NCBI RefSeq assembly: GCF_021654115.1
Contig: NZ_JAIWJF010000003.1
Location: 62,001 to 126,000, forward strand
Reading direction: 5' to 3'
Length of the DNA: 64,000 bases
From: Furfurilactobacillus milii
Lineage (GTDB): Bacteria > Bacillota > Bacilli > Lactobacillales > Lactobacillaceae
Below, one piece after another: positions 55,201 through 63,125 of the stretch. The stretch's first letter is position 1, and every line of letters starts with the position of its first letter. The translations under genes were made by a program, and so were the position numbers. The notes beneath the pieces are model-generated. The model saw only the letters and a list, made by a program, of their open reading frames with translations, searched no databases and was not told where the DNA came from.

Positions 55201-55707
55201 ATGAACAATTCTTCAACACAGCACGAGACGCTCCGACGGCTGACTTTGAGCGCCATGCTTATTGCCGTAACCGTTGTCATTAGTCGATTATTTATTATCC
55301 CCGTGCCCATGACCCACGGAAATATCAATCTGTGCGACGCCGGTGTCCTTATTGCAGCCATGTTATTGGGGCCACGTGATGGCGCTAGTGTTGGTGCAAT
55401 TAGTGGTTTTCTACTGGATTTGTTGTCAGGATACGGGCAATATATGTTTTTTTCCTTTATTGTTCATGGCTTAGAGGGTCTGGTCGCAGGTTTAATGTTG
55501 TCGAAAGTAAGTAAGAATGCATCAAAGATAATTAGTTTGGTACTCGCTGTAATTATTATGACAATTGGCTACTTTTTAGCTGATAGTCTTTTGTACAGTG
55601 TTTCGATTGGCCTAATCGGCGTAGCTACAAACCTAATCCAAGGTCTCGTGGGTGTTGTTATTGCGTACGTTGTAGGACCAAAAATTATTCAACTGATCAA
55701 AAAATGA
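55201..55707 (+). CDS. ECF transporter S component, copy B
   Basis: A 168-residue integral membrane S component, paralogous to that at 46085 (95 of 168 residues identical by hand count). Conserved parts are LCDAG near residue 45, LGPRDGASVGAISGF and LDLLSGYGQYMFFS. Differences concentrate in the C-terminal half, so the two may differ in affinity or substrate. It uses the shared EcfAA'T energising module. It follows copy B of the YwlG-like gene by 12 bases. Confidence 0.82.
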   Translation: MNNSSTQHETLRRLTLSAMLIAVTVVISRLFIIPVPMTHGNINLCDAGVLIAAMLLGPRDGASVGAISGFLLDLLSGYGQYMFFSFIVHGLEGLVAGLMLSKVSKNASKIISLVLAVIIMTIGYFLADSLLYSVSIGLIGVATNLIQGLVGVVIAYVVGPKIIQLIKK

Positions 55708-55730
55708 GCATTAAAATAAAACAATTCAGT

Positions 55731-55753
55731 AAACCCCGGCTTGCCGGGGTTTT
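55731..55753 (+). terminator. Terminator after ECF S component B
   Basis: AACCCCGGC pairs with GCCGGGGTT around a TT loop, followed by TT. Confidence 0.88.
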
Positions 55754-55982
55754 GTTGTATAACAACAAGTTAAATGATTGCGTATGCAGCTTCAAGCGTG
55801 GTCTAACAGACATTTCAGCATTGTTGAGACTAAGCACATATCGTTAACGAAAGTATTGGTTTAGACGCTTACATAAGTTACAAAAGGTTTCATTAATTAT
55901 AAAATGTTCATTATTTCACAAATAACAAATACACTAAATCCATTGCTAAATTAAGTTATTTCAATTATTTGGAGGAATTATC

Positions 55983-57062
55983 ATGAGCATTGCGAAGGCC
56001 CTTGAGGCTACGTTCACAAACGTATCGATTATTAGTTCGATAACATCGACCGTTTTTATCATTTTGTTAGGCTTTTATTTACGCAAACGAGGCACCTTTG
56101 GTGAAACATTTGGGAAAATTTTGTCGAAAGTTGTTTTGTCGGTTGCGCTACCAGCTTTAGCGTTCAATTCATTCATGCAGCCAATCAGTCATGAAACTTT
56201 TACACAGGGTCTGAATGTTCTGATTTGGGGTATTTTAATCTATATCATCCTAATTTTCGTAACGCCGTTTTCGTATACGAAGTTTCCTAAGGATAAGCAA
56301 GAAACATTAGCTATTTTAACGACGTTTGGTTCAACAACATTCTTTGGTATTCCAATTGTTGGTGCTGTGTTTGGGGCCAAGGGGATTATGTATAGTTCCA
56401 TTTTTAACATCGGTTACCGAATCTTCTTATACTCCTATGCCTACATCAAAATGTCCGGATTGAAGATGGAAGCAAGCAATATCAAAAAAATGTTTTTAAA
56501 TCCTATCGTTATTGCAACATTTGCTGGCCTGATTTTATGGATGATTCAAGACTTCATGCCAATGGTTGCTGTTAAGCAAGCTGTAAATGGCGTAATTGCA
56601 CCAAATGCACCAACCATCAACGTGGCTTTCTATCGGATTGACCAAACTGCACTTTGGTTGTTCAAACCACTGCAGTACTTGGGTAATTTGGCATCACCAT
56701 TGGCTTGGCTTTCAATTGGTGCAACATTGGGTTCTATTTCCATGAAGGATGCTGCTTCTGACAAGGCCTCATGGTATTACAGTTTTAACAAGGTTATCTT
56801 GGTTCCTTTATTGAACTTAGTGCTGTTATTTATCCTAACGATTACTCACATTTTGCCAGTTAGTTACGTTGCCTTGGCAACCGTTATTATCATGATGGCA
56901 ACGCCGACGGCTTCTGTAGCCTCGGCATACGCGATTAGTTTTGATCGGGATGCTGTATTAGCGTCAAATGCATCGCTGATTTCGACGATTTGTGCCGTTG
57001 TTGCGACGCCTATCTGGATTGCCTTGCTAGAGGTACTGAATCAGGTTGGGATTTTTAAATAA
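55983..57062 (+). CDS. AEC-family transporter (malate permease/auxin efflux carrier type)
   Basis: A 359-residue membrane protein of the auxin efflux carrier family, with ten segments: FIILLGFYLRKRGTFGETF at the start, LSKVVLSVALPALAFNSF near residue 46, TFGSTTFFGIPIVGAVFGAKG near residue 120 (two parts), and LASPLAWLSIGATLGSIS near residue 238. In lactobacilli, members transport malate or other organic acids. Its pairing with a D-2-hydroxyacid dehydrogenase and proximity to a malate-type two-component system support an organic acid, though substrate is not proven. GGAGG precedes the ATG. Confidence 0.82.
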   Translation: MSIAKALEATFTNVSIISSITSTVFIILLGFYLRKRGTFGETFGKILSKVVLSVALPALAFNSFMQPISHETFTQGLNVLIWGILIYIILIFVTPFSYTKFPKDKQETLAILTTFGSTTFFGIPIVGAVFGAKGIMYSSIFNIGYRIFLYSYAYIKMSGLKMEASNIKKMFLNPIVIATFAGLILWMIQDFMPMVAVKQAVNGVIAPNAPTINVAFYRIDQTALWLFKPLQYLGNLASPLAWLSIGATLGSISMKDAASDKASWYYSFNKVILVPLLNLVLLFILTITHILPVSYVALATVIIMMATPTASVASAYAISFDRDAVLASNASLISTICAVVATPIWIALLEVLNQVGIFK

Positions 57063-57093
57063 TGACGTTCTTTGATTAAGGTTGAGGTGGATA

Positions 57094-58095
57094 ATGATGT
57101 TTAAAATTACAGCATATGGTGTTCGTTCAAACGAAGTGTCGTATTTCAACGATTTAAATAAAAATCAGTATGAACTAAACTTAATAGGCGACTTGTTGAC
57201 CCATGAGAATGTCGAAACTGCTAAGGGTTCAGATGCCGTATTATTGCGTGCCAACTGTGTGGCCGATGCCACGAATTTGGCTAAGTTTAATGAATGGGGC
57301 ATTAAATATGTCTTCACTCGGACGGTTGGCTTTAATCACATTGACCTGAAGGCAGCAGCTAGTCATAACATGAAAGTTGCACGAGTCCCAGCGTACTCCC
57401 CATATGCCGTTGCTGAATTAGCGATGACACTGGGGATGATGTCCTTGCGTCACACGACATTGGCAACCAGCCGTGCTAAAGATGGTGACTTTACGGTGGC
57501 CCCAGCACTATTTTCCCGTGAAGTCCACAGCAGTACGGTAGGAATTATTGGTACTGGGAAAATTGGCGCGACGGAAGCGAGTTTATATAAAGGTATGGGT
57601 ACAAGAGTACTGGGCTATGATCCTTACCCTTCGGATTTTGCACGTCAGTTTGTTACCTTTGTTGATCTCGATGAACTTTTGGCGGAATCAGATATTGTCT
57701 CGATTCATGTACCTTATTTCCCAGGCCAAAATGAAAATATGGTTGATGAAGACTTTTTGAAAAAAATGAAGAATGACGCAGTTTTGGTTAATACTGCGCG
57801 TGGTGAGTTGGTGGATCATGGTGCTGTTTTGCAAGCATTACAAACCAACACACTTGGTAGCTTTGCCACTGACGTTTTGCCAGATGAAAAATTGATTTTT
57901 GGTCATCAATTTAGTGGTGAGTTACCAAACAAAATTGTTGAAAGTCTCCGTGAACTTTATCCTCGTGTTTTAATGACACCACATATTGGTTCATATACCA
58001 AACCGGCATTGACGGATATGATTGCTGTTAGCTATCAGAACTTTGAACAAGTATTAGCTAATGGTCATACTGATAATGACGTGAAGTTAGATTAA
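57094..58095 (+). CDS. D-lactate dehydrogenase/D-2-hydroxyisocaproate dehydrogenase-like enzyme
   Basis: A 333-residue NAD-dependent D-2-hydroxyacid dehydrogenase: TRTVGFNHIDLKAAA near residue 84, Rossmann motif GIIGTGKIG near residue 150, NTARGELVD with the substrate arginine, and TPHIGSYT with the catalytic His. It reduces a 2-oxoacid to the D-hydroxyacid. The catalytic Glu in the Asp/Glu pair region (ATDVLPDEKLIF) is arranged as in hydroxyisocaproate-type enzymes, so activity on branched 2-oxoacids is possible. ATG 57094 or 57097 follow GAGG at 57084. Confidence 0.87.
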   Translation: MMFKITAYGVRSNEVSYFNDLNKNQYELNLIGDLLTHENVETAKGSDAVLLRANCVADATNLAKFNEWGIKYVFTRTVGFNHIDLKAAASHNMKVARVPAYSPYAVAELAMTLGMMSLRHTTLATSRAKDGDFTVAPALFSREVHSSTVGIIGTGKIGATEASLYKGMGTRVLGYDPYPSDFARQFVTFVDLDELLAESDIVSIHVPYFPGQNENMVDEDFLKKMKNDAVLVNTARGELVDHGAVLQALQTNTLGSFATDVLPDEKLIFGHQFSGELPNKIVESLRELYPRVLMTPHIGSYTKPALTDMIAVSYQNFEQVLANGHTDNDVKLD

Positions 58096-58108
58096 AAATA
58101 GCATATGC

Positions 58109-58147
58109 GAAAAAGCGGTCACACCAAATTGGTGGGCCGTTTTTTCA
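58109..58147. terminator. Terminator between converging genes
   Basis: AAAAAGCGGTCACACC pairs with GGTGGGCCGTTTTTT with A and T tracts on both sides. Confidence 0.85.
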
Positions 58148-58195
58148 TCGCTAATTGTGACAAAAGGTGGTAAGAAATATTCTTGGAGAAGTTGT

Positions 58196-58882
58196 TCAAT
58201 TGATAAATTCGTAAACTGTTAAGGGTCGTCCTACTGCTAAATATTTAATACTGGACGATAGCTGATGCGTCTCGATTAAATAGTCTAAATATTTTTTGGT
58301 GGAAATTCTTGAAAGTTTTGCTGCTTGTGCGGCGTCTTGAACGGAAAAGGGTGCCTGTAAAGGTTGAATCGCGGTTGTCACGCGTTCCAGTGACAATCGA
58401 GACAATCCCTTGGGTAGCGCTTGCTGCAACTGTGAGGACTGTGGGGCGGTCGGTGTAAATAATTGGTCTAAGTCTTTTTGCGCCAAGGAACCCGCATTTT
58501 TAAGTGATTGATGCATTTGTAAGAATTTGGTCACTGCCTGTTTAAAGCGGTCGAATGTAAAGGGCTTAATTAAGTAGTCGAGGACACCATAGTCGATAGC
58601 TGCCTTAACGTGTTCTGTATCATTTGCGGCCGTTAGCATGATCACTTGGGGATGTATTTCAAGGCGCATTAATTCTGTCAAAACCTCACTTCCGGACAGT
58701 TTCGGCATATAAACGTCCAGCAACATGAGGTCCATAGGCCGTTGTTTTAGAATCGATAATGCGTCCATTCCATTGTCGATCTTAGTGAGACTTAGCTGGG
58801 TCGATGGAATAATTTTTTTTAGGTATTGCTGATTAATCGCACTGACCATGGGATCGTCTTCCACAATTAAAACGTTCATCAT
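58196..58882 (-). CDS. maeR: Response regulator of the CitB/DpiA/MaeR family
   Basis: A 228-residue response regulator: receiver domain with phospho-acceptor Asp56 in LMLLDVYMP and conserved acidic pair VEDD near residue 8, and a C-terminal helix-turn-helix output domain typical of the citrate/malate response regulators (SRISTKKYLDYLIETHQL). Start is uncertain: ATG 58882 is 12 bases from GGAGG; ATG 58891 is 3 bases from it and overlaps the kinase stop. It works with the overlapping kinase, likely controlling organic acid transport or malic enzyme. Confidence 0.85.
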   Translation of the reverse strand: MMNVLIVEDDPMVSAINQQYLKKIIPSTQLSLTKIDNGMDALSILKQRPMDLMLLDVYMPKLSGSEVLTELMRLEIHPQVIMLTAANDTEHVKAAIDYGVLDYLIKPFTFDRFKQAVTKFLQMHQSLKNAGSLAQKDLDQLFTPTAPQSSQLQQALPKGLSRLSLERVTTAIQPLQAPFSVQDAAQAAKLSRISTKKYLDYLIETHQLSSSIKYLAVGRPLTVYEFIN

Positions 58883-58883
58883 A

Positions 58884-60512
58884 TTAGTCATCGCCCTCCG
58901 ATTTTTGATTAGATAGGGGTAATTCAACGTAAAAAGTAGTGCCTTGCGGGCGATTATTAGTCACTGATAGGTAGCCATTACGGGCGTCAACGACCTGTTT
59001 AACGAGTACTAAACCGTAACCGCGATCTCGTCCCTTAGTTGAATAGTGTTGCTCAAACATGTGAGCTTTAACCTCTTTTGAAATTCCGCAGCCATTATCC
59101 GTTACCTCAATGACCAAGATATTACTTTCATCGTCATAATTAATTGACAACGTGATTTCTGATCTAACATTGTCAGCGTTATTAACAGCGTCAATTGCAT
59201 TATCGATGAGGTTTCCCAGGACTTTAATTAGGTCCACACTTAATGCATCTGAGGCAACTTGTTTGGGAAGAAGACTATCTGGTGTGATGGTAAAGGCGAC
59301 TTGCTGTTCATGAGATTGATTTAATTTTCCCATGAGAAATCCGGCTACTGCTGGTGATTGGATATGATTGTTGAGGTTACCGAATTGAGCTTGGTAATCT
59401 GCTGACGTGTTGGTAATGAATCGTTGAACTTCGTCGTATTGATGCAATTCGATTAGACCGGAGACAGCTTGAAGTTTGTTTAGAAATTCGTGTGTTTGTG
59501 CTCGCAGTGCCTGAATATATTGTGTTGTCCCAGCCAACTGGTCTGCCAGTAGTTGATATTCAGAACGATCACGTAATAATGCCATGCTACCTAGACGTTT
59601 GCCAGCAGAAATCAGTGGACTCGTTGACACGATTAATTCTTTAGATTGAACTAATACAGATTCATTAATCGTGCTTTTTGAACCCTTAAACGTCTGCTCA
59701 AATAAAGCCTCAAACAGTTCGTCGTCAAGTGGATCACCAATTGTCAGGGTCGGAAATAGTTCATTCGCGACATCATTTGCTGTGATCAGCCGCCGTTGTT
59801 GATCAATTGCGATAAGCCCCTCGGACATACTGTCATTGATAACGGATAATTCAGTTACCCGCGTAGCGATTTCCTGGGGTTCCATTCCCAGTAACCGGCG
59901 ACGAATATGGGTTCCTAGCAACCAGGCGGCGATGATACCGATAATCAGACCAAGTAGAGATCCGATGACAATGGGCAACTCGGCGGACCGTGTTTCACTA
60001 TTGATCGATTTTTCTGTTAAACCGACACAGACAATACCAATTTGCTGATGCTTAGCATCGTAAACGGGGGTAAAAATTCGGTAACCATTTCCTAGTACGC
60101 CTGTTTCACGGGAAAAATGTGTTTGACCAGTTAGAGACTTGGTGGCATCTTTTGGAGAACTAAAACGATGACCAATGACGCGGGTGTCAGGATGTGAGTA
60201 ACGAATTAAGCGACGGTTCATAACAACAATGAAATCGACATGAGTGGCTTGTTGAATTCGCCTGGTGTATCTCTGGATGTCGCCACGTGCCGATGGCTGT
60301 TTAGTCGTTAAATTGTCTTTAACAATCGAACTTGTGGCAACAATTGTGGCTGTACTGCGGATGTTTTGCTTAATGTTTCGTTGCTGCGTTTGGACAACGT
60401 TATGTAGTACGAGAAGTGCAGCGATGGATAAAGAAGTTGCGACCGTTAATAAAACCACTAAAATGATTGTTGTACGTAGCGACCATTTGCGATGGTCAGA
60501 TTTTTTTTGCAT
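58884..60512 (-). CDS. maeK: Sensor histidine kinase of the CitA/DcuS/MaeK family
   Basis: A 542-residue membrane kinase: membrane helix near residues 15-37, extracytoplasmic PAS-like sensor (about 40-180) with MNRRLIRYSHPD and FTPVYDAKHQQIGIVCVG typical of carboxylate sensors, second membrane helix (about 183-205), cytoplasmic PAS, phospho-acceptor His341 in ALRAQTHEFLNKLQ, and HATPase domain with NLIDNAIDAV, TDNGCGI and GYGLVLVKQ. The family senses citrate, malate or fumarate; the malic enzyme gene at the end of the window and the AEC transporter suggest malate. Confidence 0.88.
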   Translation of the reverse strand: MQKKSDHRKWSLRTTIILVVLLTVATSLSIAALLVLHNVVQTQQRNIKQNIRSTATIVATSSIVKDNLTTKQPSARGDIQRYTRRIQQATHVDFIVVMNRRLIRYSHPDTRVIGHRFSSPKDATKSLTGQTHFSRETGVLGNGYRIFTPVYDAKHQQIGIVCVGLTEKSINSETRSAELPIVIGSLLGLIIGIIAAWLLGTHIRRRLLGMEPQEIATRVTELSVINDSMSEGLIAIDQQRRLITANDVANELFPTLTIGDPLDDELFEALFEQTFKGSKSTINESVLVQSKELIVSTSPLISAGKRLGSMALLRDRSEYQLLADQLAGTTQYIQALRAQTHEFLNKLQAVSGLIELHQYDEVQRFITNTSADYQAQFGNLNNHIQSPAVAGFLMGKLNQSHEQQVAFTITPDSLLPKQVASDALSVDLIKVLGNLIDNAIDAVNNADNVRSEITLSINYDDESNILVIEVTDNGCGISKEVKAHMFEQHYSTKGRDRGYGLVLVKQVVDARNGYLSVTNNRPQGTTFYVELPLSNQKSEGDD

Positions 60513-60635
60513 GATGATTGATTGACTCCATTTAAAATAGGTTGATACTATAATTATACAGGTGTGCTAGCTCGTTAAGTCATCCGAACGGAAAATAATT
60601 GATGGTATTGAGCTTCGCTTCTGAACAAACAATTG

Positions 60636-60663
60636 TTGACTTTTTCGAGAAACACTATAAAAT
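60636..60663 (+). promoter_or_regulatory. Promoter of the thioredoxin gene
   Basis: TTGACT at 60636-60641 and TAAAAT at 60658-60663 are 16 bases apart, about 70 bases before the start codon. Confidence 0.6.
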
Positions 60664-60682
60664 AGTAAGTAACTTTTAAAGA

Positions 60683-60720
60683 AGATCTCGACTTGTTTAA
60701 TAACGACTATGTCGGGATCT
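60683..60720 (+). promoter_or_regulatory. 5'-UTR hairpin before the thioredoxin ribosome binding site
   Basis: AGATCTCGAC pairs with GTCGGGATCT (one G-U pair), ending exactly where AGGAGG begins. It may stabilise the mRNA or influence ribosome access. Confidence 0.5.
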
Positions 60721-60733
60721 AGGAGGTTTTTTA

Positions 60734-61069
60734 ATGACACCAATGACAGATTTAAGTAATGCACAATTAGATGATATTATTAAAAAAGACGGCAAAGTGA
60801 TGTTATTCTTTAGTGCCACTTGGTGCCCTGACTGTGCTTTTATTAAACCAGTGATGCCACAAATTGAATCTAAGTACGATCAATATCAATGGGCTCACGT
60901 GGATCGCGATGCAAATATTGACTTCGCTCAAGAGCTGGGCGTAATGGGCATTCCAAGCTTTGTTGCATTTGAAAATGGTAAGGAAATCGGTCGCTTCGCT
61001 AACGCCGATCGGAAGACTCGTCAAGAAGTTGAAAGCTTTATTGATAAGTTAGAAGGACAGCCTGCATAA
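60734..61069 (+). CDS. Thioredoxin-family protein
   Basis: A 111-residue cytoplasmic thioredoxin-fold protein with a WCPDC active site (Cys31, Cys34) in place of the usual WCGPC and the cis-Pro loop MGIPSF near residue 75. WCPDC is a common variant in thioredoxin-like proteins of lactobacilli and may shift the redox potential. AGGAGG is present. It has its own promoter and probably acts in thiol-stress defence. Confidence 0.88.
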   Translation: MTPMTDLSNAQLDDIIKKDGKVMLFFSATWCPDCAFIKPVMPQIESKYDQYQWAHVDRDANIDFAQELGVMGIPSFVAFENGKEIGRFANADRKTRQEVESFIDKLEGQPA

Positions 61070-61097
61070 GCGTGTCCAGAATTTAACAGTAACGATT

Positions 61098-61134
61098 AAG
61101 GTCAATGCCGTTTGTCGGGATTGGCTTTTTTTAA
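61098..61134 (+). terminator. Weak terminator after the thioredoxin gene
   Basis: AAGGTCAATGCC and GGGATTGGCTT pair imperfectly, followed by TTTTTTT. Confidence 0.5.
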
Positions 61135-61221
61135 TTGTCGAGGGATGATTGATTATTTTAAACGCGGGGATTTAGGGGGATGTGATATGCTAATGACAAT
61201 AAAGGCACTAGGGAGGCAGAC

Positions 61222-62013
61222 ATGATAATAACCACGAGTGATCACGTCAGGTTGGATTATACGGATGAGGGCGAAGGACAGCCGGTTGTTATTTTGACTG
61301 GCCTAGGCGGTGCAAAAGAAATTTGGCACGCCCAGGTTTCAGCGCTAGTTTCAGCTGGCTATCGGGTCATCAATGTGGACGCCCGCAATCAAGGCGCTTC
61401 GCAACATACTGCCAAAGGATTAAGAATTAGCCGCCACGGTATGGATCTTGCGGAAGTGATCGATAAATTGCACCTCGTAAAGCCCATCTTGCTGGGCAAC
61501 TCGATGGGCGCAGCGACTATTTTTGCTTATTTGTCATTATTTGGGGATGCAAACGTCACCGCAGTGATTGATTTAGATCAAAGTCCCAAAATGATCAATG
61601 AGGCGGATTGGAAGTTTGGGTTTAAAGATGTAACTTGGGCTGACTTTCCAGACTTTTTTAGAATGCCGTTGGGACCGTCTACATTTAAGCATATTGACGA
61701 TGATACGTATCAACTTGTAACGGCTGTGGCTGCCACGTACCCATACGATGCAGCACTCAATGAACCATTTTTGTTTGATCATGCTTTTGCAGATTGGCGC
61801 GATGTGATTCGCCAGTTAAACGTGCCATTGTTAGTGATGGCGGGGGGCGAATCACCGTACTTTAACCCTGAATTTGCCGCTGTAACTGCTAAGATGGCTG
61901 CTCATGGTCAGTCAGTTATTATTCCGAGTGCCGGTCATATCTTGATGGCAGAACAAAGTGCGGCAACCAATGCGGCATTGTTGAGTTTTCTGGAAAAGCT
62001 TCCGCATGCGTGA
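61222..62013 (+). CDS. Alpha/beta-hydrolase
   Basis: A 263-residue alpha/beta-hydrolase fold protein. The oxyanion region is LTGLGG at residue 25, the nucleophile Ser94 in LGNSMGAA, the acid probably Asp in the AGGE region near residue 213, and the catalytic His in SAGHILMAEQ near residue 240. It resembles C-C bond hydrolases or esterases; no substrate can be assigned. Monocistronic. Confidence 0.85.
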   Translation: MIITTSDHVRLDYTDEGEGQPVVILTGLGGAKEIWHAQVSALVSAGYRVINVDARNQGASQHTAKGLRISRHGMDLAEVIDKLHLVKPILLGNSMGAATIFAYLSLFGDANVTAVIDLDQSPKMINEADWKFGFKDVTWADFPDFFRMPLGPSTFKHIDDDTYQLVTAVAATYPYDAALNEPFLFDHAFADWRDVIRQLNVPLLVMAGGESPYFNPEFAAVTAKMAAHGQSVIIPSAGHILMAEQSAATNAALLSFLEKLPHA

Positions 62014-62144
62014 TTCTTTGACAAACAAAACCATATGAGTTTCCTTCCGTTGAGCGAGTTATTTGGATAGGCTTGAATTATGTGATATTATGAGCAAGCA
62101 AAAATAGTTCGCATTACATTACTTAAAGAGAGGGCAGGTTAGCA

Positions 62145-62366
62145 ATGGAGAAAACGTTAAATTATGCTGAGCAGGTACTTGCAGAAGCGCCAGATGGGCA
62201 AGATTACGAGTGGAAAACGGAATATACTGGTCATCCCACGATGCTAATGCGTATTCGTCACGTGAACAATTGTGGTTTTGAATTCGAATTATCTCCCGCA
62301 GACTTTGCGGCTGGCAAGCGGTGTTATATTCATTTGCACTGTGGTTGGATTGGTTCGAATTATTAG
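62145..62366 (+). CDS. Small conserved-looking hypothetical protein
   Basis: A 73-residue protein with a C-terminal region of CYIHLHCGWIGS, two cysteines and two histidines that might bind metal, and no membrane segment. GAGAGGGCAGG precedes the ATG. Upstream lies AATAGTTCGCATT, 13 bases shared in reverse complement with the palindrome in front of arcA. No family recognised. Confidence 0.55.
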   Translation: MEKTLNYAEQVLAEAPDGQDYEWKTEYTGHPTMLMRIRHVNNCGFEFELSPADFAAGKRCYIHLHCGWIGSNY

Positions 62367-62414
62367 TTTTAATGGATAGTGAGACTGTTAAATATCGTTT
62401 AATTAGATGGTAGA

Positions 62415-62453
62415 CCAAAAAACCAATCCTCGTGCTTGAGGATTGGTTTTTTT
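62415..62453. terminator. Bidirectional terminator
   Basis: AAAAAACCAATCCTC and GAGGATTGGTTTTTT form a near-perfect stem around GTGCTT. Confidence 0.92.
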
Positions 62454-62484
62454 ATATGGCGTAATACCCGTGTTAATGGCAATT

Positions 62485-62943
62485 TTAGAGAACCGTACTT
62501 GCACCATCGTCCCACGCATCGACAAGCGTGAACGTGACGTTATCGCTGCCACGTACTAATTTTGACACAGGGCAGCGACTTTCGGCGAGATCAAACCACG
62601 CCTGTGCGGTTTTACGGTCCACTTCTGATTCTGGAATGTAGACGTACACATCGACAAAGAATTGAAGACCGTGCGTATCATGAGCTTGATCAACGTCTAC
62701 TCGTACCTTTGTTTGATGCTCGTAACCATCGCGTTTCTCAATGGCCTCAAAAGTGGCGTTCAAACAGGTGGCTAAGGCCATTCCGAGTAGTTGTTCAGGA
62801 TTAGTCCCGTTGGTGTCGTCGTTTGTATTCCGAATCTGTAGATCGACACGGTTCTTACCTTGAGCAAACGTGTGACCAGAAACGCCGTCTTCGTTAACAA
62901 TTGTCGTATGATATGTTGTCCGTGGTCGTGCGTCTTTTTCCAT
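62485..62943 (-). CDS. OsmC/Ohr-family peroxide-reductase-like protein
   Basis: A 152-residue OsmC-family protein with the two conserved cysteines: Cys60 in MALATCLNATFEA and Cys124 in ESRCPVSKLV, which form the reactive pair in hydroperoxide reduction. GGAGGG precedes ATG 62943; the frame's earlier start at 62958 is rejected. It probably detoxifies organic hydroperoxides. Confidence 0.88.
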   Translation of the reverse strand: MEKDARPRTTYHTTIVNEDGVSGHTFAQGKNRVDLQIRNTNDDTNGTNPEQLLGMALATCLNATFEAIEKRDGYEHQTKVRVDVDQAHDTHGLQFFVDVYVYIPESEVDRKTAQAWFDLAESRCPVSKLVRGSDNVTFTLVDAWDDGASTVL

Positions 62944-63068
62944 TTTATAGCCCTCCAAGCGAATTATATTAACAGTTTCATTCTACAGACTGACCAATAA
63001 AACAACAATCAATTAGCCTTACTGTTATTTTTAGGCCTGTTAAAATGTTTTAAAAAAGTCTATCAATT

Positions 63069-63096
63069 TTGATATTTTTTAAAAGCGGTGTATATT
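63069..63096 (+). promoter_or_regulatory. Promoter of the malic enzyme gene
   Basis: TTGATA (63069-63074) and TATATT (63091-63096) are 16 bases apart, 30 bases before the start codon; an ATCAATTTTGAT palindrome overlaps the -35 region and may bind the response regulator. Confidence 0.6.
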
Positions 63097-63125
63097 AGAG
63101 ACAGAATAAACGAAGGAGCGCACAC

